A stretch of 64,000 nt of DNA, from assembly GCA_965203265.1 (NCBI GenBank), contig CBDBBV010000002.1, positions 248,001 to 312,000 on the forward strand. The letters run 5' to 3'. This stretch comes from JAHRAW01 sp965203265. GTDB taxonomy: Bacteria > Pseudomonadota > Gammaproteobacteria > Arenicellales > Poriferihabitantaceae. Shown here piece by piece: positions 43,535 to 53,241 of the stretch. How positions within the stretch are numbered: position 1 is the first letter of the stretch; each line of letters opens with the position of its first letter. A program made the translations under genes and the position numbers. A model generated the notes under the pieces. It was not told where the DNA came from, searched no databases, and worked only from the letters and a program-made list of their open reading frames with translations.

Positions 43535-44791
43535 ATGACGCAATCCATCGGGATCATTCTCAAGGGGTATCCGAGATTGTCGGAGACCTTCATCGCCGAG
43601 GAGATTCACGCTCTGGAGCAGTCCGGCGTGGCGCTCACGCTGTTTTCCCTGCGCCGCCCCACGGATACGAAAACCCATCCGGTTCATCGGGCGATCCGCG
43701 CGCGGGTGGTGTATCTGCCGGAATACCTGTGGCGCCAGATTGCGCGTGTCCTCGGCGCGTGGTGGAGGGCGCGGCGGCGGCGCTGCTATCGGCAGGCGCG
43801 GCGAATGTGGTGGCGCGACATGAGGCGGGATTTCAGCGCAAGCCGCATACGCCGCTTTGGTCAGGCGTTGGTGCTGGCGGAGGAATTGCCCGGCGAGATC
43901 GGCCTGCTGTACGCCCACTTTCTGCACACGCCGGCCTCGGTCGCCCGCTATGCCGCCGTTCTGCGGGAAATCCCGTGGGGCTGCTCGGCGCACGCCAAGG
44001 ACATCTGGACCACGCCGCCGTGGGAAAAACGGGAGAAACTCGCACACTGCCGCTGGCTGACCACCTGCACCCGCGCGAATCTGACGCATCTTCGCGCCGT
44101 GGCGCCCGATCCCCGCAAGGTCGTCCTCAACTACCACGGATTGGCGCTGTCCCGCTTCCCCAGCGAGCCGCCGACGCATTCCGACCGCGACGGCGGCGAC
44201 CCGGCTCGGCCGGTGCGCATTCTCAGCGTCGGCCGCGCGGTCGCCAAGAAGGGATACCGCGAGCTGCTCGAGACGCTGGCGACATTGCCGCCCAACCTGC
44301 ACTGGGAACTGACCCACATCGGCGCCGGTTCGCTGTTGGCGGCGTGCAAGCGGCAGGCGGAGGCGCTCGATCTGGCGGACAAAATCCGCTGGCTCGGCGC
44401 GCAATCCCAACAAGCGGTGATCGATTGCTTTCGCCGCGCGGATTTCTTCGCCCTCAACTGCCGCATCGCCGCGGACGGCGATCGTGACGGCCTGCCCAAT
44501 GTGCTGGTGGAGGCGCAAAGTCAGGGGCTGGCGGTGGTGTCCACCAACCTGTCCGGCATTCCGGAACTGATCGAGGACGGCGTCAACGGTTTGCTGGTGG
44601 AGGTGGATAATCGGCGCGCCCTCGGCGACGCGCTGCGCCGCCTGATCACCGACCCCGCGCTGCGGCGGCGGATGGGGAATGCGGGGCGATCCGTGGTATT
44701 CAGCCGTTTCGATCGGGATCGGAATTTCGCGCCGTTGCGCAGATTGATCGTGGGCGAGGAAGATGGTGAAGCGCCGCCCGCCGAGCGCTAG
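43535..44791 (+). CDS. GT4-family glycosyltransferase
   Basis: 418-aa GT-B enzyme. N-terminal GIILKGYPRLSETFIAEEI is typical of exopolysaccharide glycosyltransferases; the C-terminal nucleotide-sugar domain has RILSVGRAVAKKGYRELLET and the E-x7-E region GLPNVLVEAQSQGLAVVSTN. It transfers a hexose to a lipid-linked or growing glycan in the cytoplasm. The start is ATG 43535; earlier codons are unlike the family. Confidence 0.88.
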   Translation: MTQSIGIILKGYPRLSETFIAEEIHALEQSGVALTLFSLRRPTDTKTHPVHRAIRARVVYLPEYLWRQIARVLGAWWRARRRRCYRQARRMWWRDMRRDFSASRIRRFGQALVLAEELPGEIGLLYAHFLHTPASVARYAAVLREIPWGCSAHAKDIWTTPPWEKREKLAHCRWLTTCTRANLTHLRAVAPDPRKVVLNYHGLALSRFPSEPPTHSDRDGGDPARPVRILSVGRAVAKKGYRELLETLATLPPNLHWELTHIGAGSLLAACKRQAEALDLADKIRWLGAQSQQAVIDCFRRADFFALNCRIAADGDRDGLPNVLVEAQSQGLAVVSTNLSGIPELIEDGVNGLLVEVDNRRALGDALRRLITDPALRRRMGNAGRSVVFSRFDRDRNFAPLRRLIVGEEDGEAPPAER

Positions 44792-44809
44792 GCGCCATGA
44801 GCCTATAAG

Positions 44810-45625
44810 CTAATAGCAATGCCGCGCCGCCGGAAATTCGCCGCTCTTCACCTCTTTCACATAGTCCGCCAGCGCCCCCTGCACCCCGCCGGTATTGCCC
44901 TTCAGGTAGTTCTTGACGAATTTCGCGGTTTTCCCCGGATACAGCCCGAGCAGGTCGTGCCACACCAGAATCTGCCCGTCGGTACCTGCGCCGGCGCCGA
45001 TGCCGAGCACCGGCACATCGAGGCTGGACGACAATTCCGCCCCCAATGCGGCCGGCACGCATTCGATCAGGATCAAACTGGCACCGGCCTGCTGCAGCAC
45101 TCTGGCTTCGTCGATGATCAATTGCCCCTGAGCCGGATCCCGCCCCTGCACTCGATAGCCGCCGAGGTGGTTGATGGATTGGGGAGTCAAACCGATATGG
45201 GCGCATACCGGTATGCCCCGCTCGCTCAGCAATCTGGCGGTTTCGGCGAGCCAAGCGCCGCCTTCGAGCTTCACCATCTGCGCGCCCTCGCGCATCAGCA
45301 CGGCGGCGTTTTCCAGACTCTTCGCTTCCGAGTAGTAGCTCATGAACGGCAGATCCGCCATCAGCAGCGCGCCGTGGTTGCCGCGGCGCACGCAGCGGAC
45401 ATGATAGGCGGTGTCCTCGATGGTTACCGGCAAACTGCTGTCGTGCCCCTGAATCACCATGCCGAGGGAATCGCCCACTAACAACACCTCCACCCCGGCC
45501 TCGCTGGCGGCAAATGCGCTGCAATAGTCGTAGGCGGTCAACGCGGCGAATTTCTCACCGGCGGCCTTCATCTGGCCGAGGGTGTTGAGGGTGATATTCC
45601 CGGCGAGGCGCGATTGGCTGGACAT
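44810..45625 (-). CDS. panB: 3-methyl-2-oxobutanoate hydroxymethyltransferase
   Basis: First step of pantothenate synthesis: adds a hydroxymethyl group from methylene-THF to ketoisovalerate. The protein is 271 aa. It has GEKFAALTAYDYCSAFAASE, the metal-binding VLLVGDSLGMVIQGHDSSLP, CAHIGLTPQSINHLGGYRVQ and GIGAGAGTDGQILVWHDLLG. Start ATG 45625. It stands alone among glycan genes, and panC is not in the window. Confidence 0.96.
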   Translation of the reverse strand: MSSQSRLAGNITLNTLGQMKAAGEKFAALTAYDYCSAFAASEAGVEVLLVGDSLGMVIQGHDSSLPVTIEDTAYHVRCVRRGNHGALLMADLPFMSYYSEAKSLENAAVLMREGAQMVKLEGGAWLAETARLLSERGIPVCAHIGLTPQSINHLGGYRVQGRDPAQGQLIIDEARVLQQAGASLILIECVPAALGAELSSSLDVPVLGIGAGAGTDGQILVWHDLLGLYPGKTAKFVKNYLKGNTGGVQGALADYVKEVKSGEFPAARHCY

Positions 45626-45731
45626 GGCAGGAGCGGGAGCGGGACAAGAAGTGGGCGGCACCGACGGAATGCTATTATGCCACCGTCACCATCCCCGTGA
45701 AACCCGCCGCCAACCCGCTCAGGATCACGCC

Positions 45732-46898
45732 TTGAAAATCGCGTTCTATGCGCCGCTGAAATCCCCCCGGCATGTTCATCCCTCCGGCGACCGGCGCCTC
45801 GCGCGGTTGTTCATGGATGCGCTCCAACGAGCCGGCTGGGCGGTCGAACTGGCGAGCGAGTTGCGCGCTTGGGAGGGGCAAGGCGACCCCCACAGGCAGG
45901 CGGAAATTCAGGCGCACGGGCTGGCGGAGGCCGAACGGCTGATCGCCGAATACCGCCGACGGGAGGCCGCCGCCCGGCCCCGCTGCTGGTTCACCTACCA
46001 CCTGTACCACAAGGCGCCGGACTGGATCGGCTCGGCGGTGAGCGCCGCCCTCGACATCCCATTCGTGGTCGCCGAAGCCTCGGTGGCGCGCAAACAACGC
46101 CACGGCCAATGGCGTTGCGGCTACCAATGCGCGCTCGCGGCGGTGCGGCAGGCGCGGCTGATATTCAATCTCAACTCAAACGATCTGGCCGGCCTGCGCC
46201 CGTTCGTGCGCCACCCCGACGCGCTGGTGGAATTGAAGCCATTCACCGAGATCGCCCCCCCGCCGACTGTGCACAAACTCCGACTGCGCAACGACCTCGC
46301 CCGCCGGTGGCGCCTCGACGCCGACAAATACTGGCTACTGTGCGTCGCCATGATGCGCCGCGACAGCAAATTGGAGTCCTATCGAATTCTGGCGGATGCG
46401 ATGGCCGTCCTCGCCTCGCGGCGCGCCGACTGGCAGTTGGTGGTGGTCGGCGACGGGCCGGCCGAGCAATCCGTGCGGGCGTTGTTCGACCACTGCTTGG
46501 CTGGGATCGCAACCGAGTCCGAACGAGTGCGCTTCCTCGGTCGTCTCGACAGCGCCGCCATCCACCTGCTGATGCGCGCCGGCGACCTGTTCGTGTGGCC
46601 GGCGTGCAACGAGGCGTTCGGCATGGCGGCGCTCGAAGCCCTCGGCTGCGGCTTGCCGGTGGTGGCTGGGCGTAGCCATGGCGGCGGCATCGGCGATATC
46701 GTCGCCCACGGCGTCAGCGGGGTGCTGCTGGCGAATCCCGATGGCCGGCAAATGGCGGTGGAGATCGAAAAACTGCTGGACGCGCCGGACACTTTGGCGC
46801 GCATGTCGGCGGCCGCATCGGCCGCATTCGACAAATTTCACCGCCTCGACAACGCCTCGGCCAGAATCGGCGCGGCGCTGGCCGCCGTGGTGGGCTGA
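45732..46898 (+). CDS. GT4-family glycosyltransferase with TTG start
   Basis: 388-aa GT-B enzyme starting KIAFYAPLKSPRHVHPSGDR, a typical opening of this uncharacterised family. The nucleotide-sugar domain has WQLVVVGDGPAEQSVRALF and the NEAFGMAALEALGCGLPVVA motif. The only plausible start is TTG 45732, with AGGA eight bases upstream; a start further upstream would run through the divergent panB. It is convergent with the deacetylase gene, with which it often clusters. Confidence 0.85.
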   Translation: MKIAFYAPLKSPRHVHPSGDRRLARLFMDALQRAGWAVELASELRAWEGQGDPHRQAEIQAHGLAEAERLIAEYRRREAAARPRCWFTYHLYHKAPDWIGSAVSAALDIPFVVAEASVARKQRHGQWRCGYQCALAAVRQARLIFNLNSNDLAGLRPFVRHPDALVELKPFTEIAPPPTVHKLRLRNDLARRWRLDADKYWLLCVAMMRRDSKLESYRILADAMAVLASRRADWQLVVVGDGPAEQSVRALFDHCLAGIATESERVRFLGRLDSAAIHLLMRAGDLFVWPACNEAFGMAALEALGCGLPVVAGRSHGGGIGDIVAHGVSGVLLANPDGRQMAVEIEKLLDAPDTLARMSAAASAAFDKFHRLDNASARIGAALAAVVG

Positions 46899-46914
46899 GC
46901 GAGCCGGGTTGGCG

Positions 46915-47694
46915 TCAACGCCGCGCGCGGGCGAAGGCGTCTTCGACACTCTGCCAGCGGGCCGCCGGATGTTCCGCCAGCACCGCCAGCAGTTGTCCGA
47001 GGAAGCGCCAGCACCGGGCGTCATGCACCAGATGATGGCTCAGAATGCCGCTCGGCTCGTCGCGGTCGAATCTGCCAAGCCGCCGACCTTTGAGGTGCGC
47101 CACCAGCATTTCAACGGCGCGGTGGGCGCCGACAAATCTCCGGCCCCCCTTCCAGTCGATGAGATCCAGATGGGTATTCACCGCCCCGATCCCCGCCGCC
47201 GCTGCCGATTGGCGCACGGCGCGGGGGCCGAAGGTGGACAGCCCGACGAAACCGCTTTGCGCCAACCCCGCGGGCAGGGTTGCCGCGATGCGATTCCACG
47301 GCGGCGTCAGCACCGGCAGGAACTGCGCCGCGAACGCCTCCTTCAGCATGGCGAAGCCGGTCGCCAGCTCGTCGTGGATGACGGCGGCGGGGCGGTGGTC
47401 GCCCAGCTCCGCCTTCTTCTCACCGGGTGGGGCGTGGTTGCAGTGAGAAAACCCGTGCTGCAACACCGCCACCACCGCCTCCGATTCGAGCCGAGACGCC
47501 AGCGCACCGTCCATCCCCCGTGGAATGACCGCGAGGGCGAGGGGCGCGCCATGCCGCTGGGCGAGGTCGAGCAGCCTGTCTAGTTCGGCAGAGGGAGATT
47601 GCGCGTCGTCGTCGCGCCACCACAAGGTCGCCGCCCGTTTCGCGCGATGCCATTCGTCCAATTCCCGGCAGAGGGTTTCGCTCCAGTTAGCCAT
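46915..47694 (-). CDS. polysaccharide deacetylase-like protein
   Basis: 259-aa protein of the NodB-homology type. LWWRDDDAQ provides the first acidic metal site, VAVLQHGFSHCNHAPPGEKK the His-rich motif, and PVLTPPWNRIAATLP a later conserved loop. No signal peptide, so it may be cytoplasmic. It overlaps the upstream glycosyltransferase gene by 8 bases, forming a three-gene unit. It may de-N-acetylate the product of these enzymes. Confidence 0.8.
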   Translation of the reverse strand: MANWSETLCRELDEWHRAKRAATLWWRDDDAQSPSAELDRLLDLAQRHGAPLALAVIPRGMDGALASRLESEAVVAVLQHGFSHCNHAPPGEKKAELGDHRPAAVIHDELATGFAMLKEAFAAQFLPVLTPPWNRIAATLPAGLAQSGFVGLSTFGPRAVRQSAAAAGIGAVNTHLDLIDWKGGRRFVGAHRAVEMLVAHLKGRRLGRFDRDEPSGILSHHLVHDARCWRFLGQLLAVLAEHPAARWQSVEDAFARARR

Positions 47695-48889
47695 CTATGG
47701 CGGCCGCTTGGGCGGGCGCCCGGCAACGGCGAAAACAACGTTCGATGAAGCGAATTGTGCGCGCCGCGCCGTCCATTTCGATGGGGCGGCATTCGGATAA
47801 ATCCAGACTCGCGGCGCGGTCGATGGCGGCGGCGAGCCATCTCGGGCCGAGGTCTTCTTCCCGCAGCAGCACCGCCCGGCTCAGTCGGGCAAATTTTTCC
47901 GCTCGGCAAATCTGCTCGGTTTCGCCGTAGCGGGCAAACGGCACCAGCACCGCCGGACGATTCGCGGCGACGGCGTCCAGCACGGTGTTGTAGCCTGCTT
48001 GGGAAACGGACACCGCGCAATCTGCCAGCAAGTCGGCGAAATCCGGGCGATTGCGCTCCACCAAGACGGCGTCTCCGGCCTGCGCCGCGAGGGCGGCGAA
48101 GTCGGCCTCGGCCACATTGCCGCCGACCAGAATCCGCCACGGGCGATCTCGCAGCGCGCTGTAGGGTCGCGCCGCAATGGCCGTGCGCAACAGGCGCAAA
48201 CCGACCGCGCCGGCGCCGGCGGAGACGACCACTTGGGCGGTTTTTTTCGGTGCGCTGGCGGTGGTGCGGTGGCCTCGGTTGTTCGGCGCGTGCAGGTAGC
48301 CGGAATGGAAAATCCTGCCGCGCAGTTGGTCGGCGAGGGGGAATGTGTCCGCCAAGGTGGCCACCGTCGGGTCGGCGTGCACCAGCACGTGGTCGAACCA
48401 GGCATGCACGGCGGCGACGGTTTGCCGCTGGCGGCGGGGGGGGCGCAGTTGCAGGATGTCGCGCAGGGAGCACAAACGCAATGGTCGCGGATTCAACCGG
48501 CTCACCAAACGCATCAGCGGGATCAGCTCGAAGCGCAGTTGCCGCCGGCCAAATGGAAAGGTCTCGACCACCAGCACATCGGGCACATCCTCGGCCACCC
48601 GCCGCAACAGTTGCTTGACGCGGCGCGCCTTGAAGGCCGTGGAAACGGGGATGCCGTCCGCGTCCAGCAAGGTGGTGAAATCCCCCGGCGCGGTGTGCAC
48701 GGCGGGCAGTTGGAACAGCCGGTAGATGCCGTCTTCGGGAGCGTTCGCCGCGCCGCCGGAAATCAGCGTAACCCGATGACCAGCGCGCGCCAGAGCCGAC
48801 GCCAATGTTTTCATTCGCACCAGATGGCCGCTGCCCAACAGGTGTTGGACATGAATGTGAATGATCAGGGGGCGGGACGGCTCGCTCAC
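47687..48889 (-). CDS. MurG-like glycosyltransferase
   Basis: 400-aa GT-B protein of the COG4671/MurG-like type. HVQHLLGSGHLVRMKTLASA at the N-terminus is the glycosyltransferase equivalent of the glycine-rich acceptor loop. The C-terminal half has VVVSAGAGAVGLRLL and SVSQAGYNTVLDAVAANRPA, the nucleotide-sugar site. Substrate unknown. Second of a minus-strand unit of three genes. Confidence 0.82.
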   Translation of the reverse strand: MSEPSRPLIIHIHVQHLLGSGHLVRMKTLASALARAGHRVTLISGGAANAPEDGIYRLFQLPAVHTAPGDFTTLLDADGIPVSTAFKARRVKQLLRRVAEDVPDVLVVETFPFGRRQLRFELIPLMRLVSRLNPRPLRLCSLRDILQLRPPRRQRQTVAAVHAWFDHVLVHADPTVATLADTFPLADQLRGRIFHSGYLHAPNNRGHRTTASAPKKTAQVVVSAGAGAVGLRLLRTAIAARPYSALRDRPWRILVGGNVAEADFAALAAQAGDAVLVERNRPDFADLLADCAVSVSQAGYNTVLDAVAANRPAVLVPFARYGETEQICRAEKFARLSRAVLLREEDLGPRWLAAAIDRAASLDLSECRPIEMDGAARTIRFIERCFRRCRAPAQAAAIDG

Positions 48890-48917
48890 TGGCTACGATT
48901 GCGGCTGCGGGCGCGGC

Positions 48918-50156
48918 TCAGGGTCGCCGGGAGCCGGGGTTGGCGTCGAGGGACAGCATGGCAACGAGGCGCGCACAAATTCGATCCATGCCGTCCAGCA
49001 TGCCGACCGGCAGTTTGTCGGCGGGGCGCGGTTGTGCGGTCAGGTTTTCCAGTAGCGGGCGCAGGTTTTCGGCGGTGGTTTCGCGCGGCGCCAGCGTGGT
49101 GATCAGGCCGAGTTGTGCCGCGCGTCGGGCGCGAATCAGCTGCTCGGCGCGTGGCGCCAGCCGAGGCAGCACGATGGCCGGCTTGTTGAAGCTCAGTATT
49201 TCGCAGAAGGTGTTGTAGCCGCCCATGGTAACCAGCCCCTCGGCGTTTTCGATCAAACTTTCCATGCGGGGGTGGTAGTCGAGCACGGTCATGTTCTCCA
49301 GAGATTCGCCTCGGAGTTTGAATCTCGCCCGCTTTGCCTCGTCCATGAACGGCCCCAATACCACGAGAACGGCAGCCGCCAGCCGCGTGCCGCGCGCCGA
49401 TGCCCGCAGAGCCTGCAGGGTCAGTTCCACCATTTCCTCGCCGTCCTTGCCGCCGCCGGGGAAGACCAGAATGTAGGGCTTGTCGGGGCGCGGCCCGAAC
49501 ACATCTTCCACCGGCGGGCGTCGCAGGTAGCCGGTGAAAATGGTCTTCTCCTCGACTTCGGGCGGTACCTCGACGCCCTGCATGGGATGGTGGAATTCCT
49601 CGAGTCCGTAGATCCAGATTTCGTCGTACAGGTTACGCAATGCCGGCAGCGCGGATTTTCGCCGCCATTCTCGCCGCAGGGCATTGGCGGAATCGATCAC
49701 ATCCCGCAGTCCGAGAACAGTCGTGACGCCGTCGGCGCGCAGCATTCGCAGGGTGTTGCCGACCTCGCCCTCCAGCCCCAGCGGTTCCTTGTCCACGAGG
49801 AACAGGTCGGGGGCGAATACTTTTGCCGTCTGGCGGATGATGGCTTCGCGCATCGCCATGGTTTGGTCGAGGTCGATGTGCAGCCCCAGAGAGGTGTAAC
49901 TGCCGTCCTTGAGTTTGATCACGCCGGGAATGCGCACGAAATCGACGCGGGCGCGGAACTCGAAACTGCCGATGACCGGCGAACCGGACAGAATCAACAC
50001 CGAGATTCCCTTGAAACGACCCACCAATTCATGGGCGATGGCGCGGCAACGGCGCAGATGGCCGAGGCCGAAGGTGTCGTGGCTGTAAATCAGAACCCGC
50101 GCATTGCCGAGACGTCTACGAGAACGCGGCGCGGGTTTTTTCATGGTCCTGGCCAT
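48918..50156 (-). CDS. COG4671 predicted glycosyltransferase
   Basis: 412-aa GT-B protein. VLIYSHDTFGLGHLRRCRAI and the C-terminal GLVTMGGYNTFCEILSFNKP are diagnostic for COG4671. ATG 50156 has GGGGAAG about seven bases upstream and is preferred over the in-frame TTG 50174. It heads a unit with the MurG-like transferase and the deacetylase. The pathway product has not been described as far as I know. Confidence 0.85.
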   Translation of the reverse strand: MARTMKKPAPRSRRRLGNARVLIYSHDTFGLGHLRRCRAIAHELVGRFKGISVLILSGSPVIGSFEFRARVDFVRIPGVIKLKDGSYTSLGLHIDLDQTMAMREAIIRQTAKVFAPDLFLVDKEPLGLEGEVGNTLRMLRADGVTTVLGLRDVIDSANALRREWRRKSALPALRNLYDEIWIYGLEEFHHPMQGVEVPPEVEEKTIFTGYLRRPPVEDVFGPRPDKPYILVFPGGGKDGEEMVELTLQALRASARGTRLAAAVLVVLGPFMDEAKRARFKLRGESLENMTVLDYHPRMESLIENAEGLVTMGGYNTFCEILSFNKPAIVLPRLAPRAEQLIRARRAAQLGLITTLAPRETTAENLRPLLENLTAQPRPADKLPVGMLDGMDRICARLVAMLSLDANPGSRRP

Positions 50157-50280
50157 GGCGGGCTTCCCCGACAACCGGTGGCGGGCGGTGGGCGGCGTCT
50201 ACCCGAGCCGGTTTGCCGAAATCTCGCGTGGGATTTCACCCGCCGGCGCATCCCCTGAGCGGGCAGCGGGCGGTGGGGGT

Positions 50281-51030
50281 TCAGGCGGATTCTCCGTTTT
50301 CCGACTCGAACAACAACACGATGGTCTGCAGCAGTTGCGCGATCTTTTCCGAACTCTGCTCGCGCTCCACCCATTCGTATTCCACGGGTTTTTGCTTGCT
50401 GTTTTGTTCCTTGGCGATCTTTTCCCGGCCCCGATGGGTGATGAACAGGTTGGTGCCGCCGGATTCCCGCCGTTGTAGCCGAAGGGTGAATTTGTCGAGC
50501 GCGGTGCGCCGGGCGGTGAACGCCTCGAACAGGTCGACGGCGATGGCGCCGATGCTCTTGCCGGAAGTGTTGTCCGATTTCTTCACGAACCAAGCGGTTT
50601 CCATCAGCCCGGATTCGGGCAGATATTCCACCAGTTCGATCTCCTGAAAGGCCCAGAATTCGGTCAGTTTGCGCCACACCACCTCGGCGTCGGCGTCGAT
50701 TTCCAGCCATGTCCTATCCGTATCGGATTGAATGGTTGCGCCGATGACTTCGGGCAATACCCGCTGGCTACCCGTACCGGTTGCCGCGCCTGTAGCGGTG
50801 GTGGAGGCGGTGGCGGCGCTGTTGTTCGCCCGCACCTTTTCGTTGGCGGAGGCGAGCAAATCCGGGGGGACTTCCAGCCCCGGGCGACTGTACTCCTTCT
50901 TCAGGGAAAACAACGAATCCTGATCGCGCGAGTCCTTGCCCTGCCGGCTTTCCACCGGCTCCTTATTGGATGAGCATGAGGTCAAAAACAGGGCGGCGGC
51001 GAGGGTGATGCAGAGGTGCGATTTGGCCAT
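50281..51030 (-). CDS. bamC: outer-membrane assembly lipoprotein BamC
   Basis: 249-aa lipoprotein of the BAM complex, which inserts beta-barrels such as the porins of this window. Lipobox LTSC after a short signal peptide; an unstructured N-terminal stretch that includes RPGLEVPPDLL, the region that in E. coli binds BamD; then one helix-grip domain (RTWLEIDADAEVVWRKLTEF, GLMETAWFVKK). E. coli BamC is 344 aa; this form is shorter and may lack most of the second helix-grip domain. The usual upstream neighbour dapA is absent. Confidence 0.85.
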   Translation of the reverse strand: MAKSHLCITLAAALFLTSCSSNKEPVESRQGKDSRDQDSLFSLKKEYSRPGLEVPPDLLASANEKVRANNSAATASTTATGAATGTGSQRVLPEVIGATIQSDTDRTWLEIDADAEVVWRKLTEFWAFQEIELVEYLPESGLMETAWFVKKSDNTSGKSIGAIAVDLFEAFTARRTALDKFTLRLQRRESGGTNLFITHRGREKIAKEQNSKQKPVEYEWVEREQSSEKIAQLLQTIVLLFESENGESA

Positions 51031-51107
51031 TTGTACGGCGTGGAAAAGGTGAATGTTCGAGCGCGAAATCTACCACAATTTCAACGCCCTCGCCCGCCGT
51101 CGGCGCG

Positions 51108-53126
51108 CTATTCGATTTCGCGCAAATCGGCGTCGAGCACGCCCTCGGCCTGCAGCACTTCGATGGCCGGAGCGAGCTGGCTTTGGTAGTTGCGCCATCT
51201 TTCCCGGGAGGTGGTGTATATCCCCTGCCGCACTTGCCAGATGCTGGCGGTGCGCACGGCGGTGTCGGATTTATTCATGTCGAGGCAGGCCGTATCCCAC
51301 GGTAGATTCACCGCCGCGATCAACGCGCGGGTTTGCGCCTCCTTGTCGCCCACCAATGCCTCGTACTGAATCTTGTGAATTTCGCCGGCGAATATCCGGT
51401 GCCAGTGGCGCATCAGGCGGTAATAGCGAACATAGTAGCGCGCCAGCACCGCCAAGTCGTACACGAAACTGATGTCGGACGCATACAGCTGAAAATAGTT
51501 CGAGGTGATCACATCCAGCGGATGGCGGTGGCAATGGACGATGCGGGCTTGCGGGAACAACGCCTTGATCAGCCACAGGTGGACGAAATTGAACGGCATC
51601 TTGTCGGTGAAGAAATCCGTGTGCATATCGTGCAGGCGCTCCACCCAGGAAAGATAATGGCGAGTCTCCCCGCTCAGCGTCTCGCCGTCGATCTGCAAGA
51701 AATCTCGCGGATAGACGCGCATGGGCTCGGCGCGCTTCTCCAAACGGGCGATGGCCTTCTCGATGCACGGCAATTCGCCGCAACCGCTCACCGCCGGATG
51801 GCGGGATATGATCTGCTCCACCAACGTGGTGCCGCTGCGCGGCATGCCGACTATGAAGATGGGACTGGGCGCGGCCACCGCTCGGCTACACTGTTGCGGC
51901 GGCGCGGTGAATACCTCCGACACACCGTCTATGTGGGCGAAATAGCGGTCGAAATTCAAACTGGATTCGGCGAATTTGAGGCGATTGCCGACTGCATAGA
52001 CGGCGAATGCCCGCTCGTATTCGCCCACATCGTCGTACACCTTGCCCAACGCGAAGGCCAATTTTATGCGGGTGAAATCGTCCAGATCGTCGGCCTGCCA
52101 CAGATCCTCGATGGCTTGAGCGTCGGCGTCGTCCAGCGAGGCAAATTTCCGCATGGCCACCAGATTCCGATGCGCCTCGGCGTAGCCGGGATTCAGCTCG
52201 ATGGCCTTCCGATAGCACTGCTCAGCCTCGGCCTTGTGCCCGCGAGAGGAATACGCCAGCCCCCGATTGTTGCGATATTCGGCGTGTTCGGGGGCGATCT
52301 CGACCGCCTTGCCGTAACATTCCGCCGCCTTGTCCACGCTGTCCAGCTGGAAATAGGCACTGCCCAGCGAATTCCACACGCGCGCGTTGTTCGCATCCCG
52401 CTCGAGCAACTCGCCGGCCACATCGACCACGCCGAAATAATCCGTGCTCAGCTCGTACAGGGACATCTCCAGCAGCATCACCTCCTCGTCCTTGCCGAAT
52501 TGCGCGCGCAGTTCGCGCACCACCTCGGAGGCCTCGCCATAGCGCTTGAGCGCCAACAGAATCTGCCCGTGCAACAGCCGATGGCGCTTGGCCGGATCGC
52601 GCCTTTCCAGCAACGGCGCGACCGTCTCCAGCGCGGCCTCGCTATCCCCGTCCTGCAATAGCGAATTGGCCAGATTGTGGCGCGCGTCGTCGCTGTTCGG
52701 ATCGGCCGCCAGCGCCCGGCGAAAGGCGTCTCTAGCGGCATCCTGACGCTTTTCCCGCGCGTGCAGGGTGCCCGCCAAATTCAACGCGCGCGGATGATCC
52801 GGCGCCAGAGCGAGAGCCGCCTCGGCGCTCCGCCCGGCCAGCTCGACCTGATCCATCTCCAGCTGGGACAAACCGAGATTGATGATCGCGTTCACATTGC
52901 CGGAGTCGAGGCGCATCACCTTGCGGAAAGCGTCCGCGGCGGCGGCGTGGCGGTTGGCGTGTTGTCGGCTCAGGCCCAGGTTGTACCAAGCCACGGCACT
53001 GTCGGGAATGGTCTTGACCAGCCTTTCAAACCCCCGCGCGGCGCCCGCGGCATCGCCTCGCTGCAACTTCTCCACCGAACGCGCGAACAGCAGTTTTACC
53101 TTCTCGGTGGGCGGGCGTTTGCTCAT
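51108..53126 (-). CDS. TPR-sulfotransferase fusion
   Basis: 672 aa. Residues 1-360 hold about nine tetratricopeptide repeats (for example AVAWYNLGLSRQHANRHAAA, ARVWNSLGSAYFQLDSVDKA, AEAEQCYRKAIELNPGYAEA). Residues 420-670 are a sulfotransferase domain with the PAPS 5'-phosphosulfate loop SPIFIVGMPRSGTTLVEQII and the 3'-phosphate region RIVHCHRHPLDVITSNYF. It may sulfate a protein or glycan that is presented by the TPR part. No signal peptide. Confidence 0.88.
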   Translation of the reverse strand: MSKRPPTEKVKLLFARSVEKLQRGDAAGAARGFERLVKTIPDSAVAWYNLGLSRQHANRHAAAADAFRKVMRLDSGNVNAIINLGLSQLEMDQVELAGRSAEAALALAPDHPRALNLAGTLHAREKRQDAARDAFRRALAADPNSDDARHNLANSLLQDGDSEAALETVAPLLERRDPAKRHRLLHGQILLALKRYGEASEVVRELRAQFGKDEEVMLLEMSLYELSTDYFGVVDVAGELLERDANNARVWNSLGSAYFQLDSVDKAAECYGKAVEIAPEHAEYRNNRGLAYSSRGHKAEAEQCYRKAIELNPGYAEAHRNLVAMRKFASLDDADAQAIEDLWQADDLDDFTRIKLAFALGKVYDDVGEYERAFAVYAVGNRLKFAESSLNFDRYFAHIDGVSEVFTAPPQQCSRAVAAPSPIFIVGMPRSGTTLVEQIISRHPAVSGCGELPCIEKAIARLEKRAEPMRVYPRDFLQIDGETLSGETRHYLSWVERLHDMHTDFFTDKMPFNFVHLWLIKALFPQARIVHCHRHPLDVITSNYFQLYASDISFVYDLAVLARYYVRYYRLMRHWHRIFAGEIHKIQYEALVGDKEAQTRALIAAVNLPWDTACLDMNKSDTAVRTASIWQVRQGIYTTSRERWRNYQSQLAPAIEVLQAEGVLDADLREIE

Positions 53127-53241
53127 GTTGTTGGGGGGTGGGCGGTGCTTGACAGAAAGGCGGATGCGGCGGAAAAGCGGCGGTGGCGATGGCGGATTTT
53201 ATCAGAACTCCCCCAACCGCAAGCCGCCGACCATAGCCATC

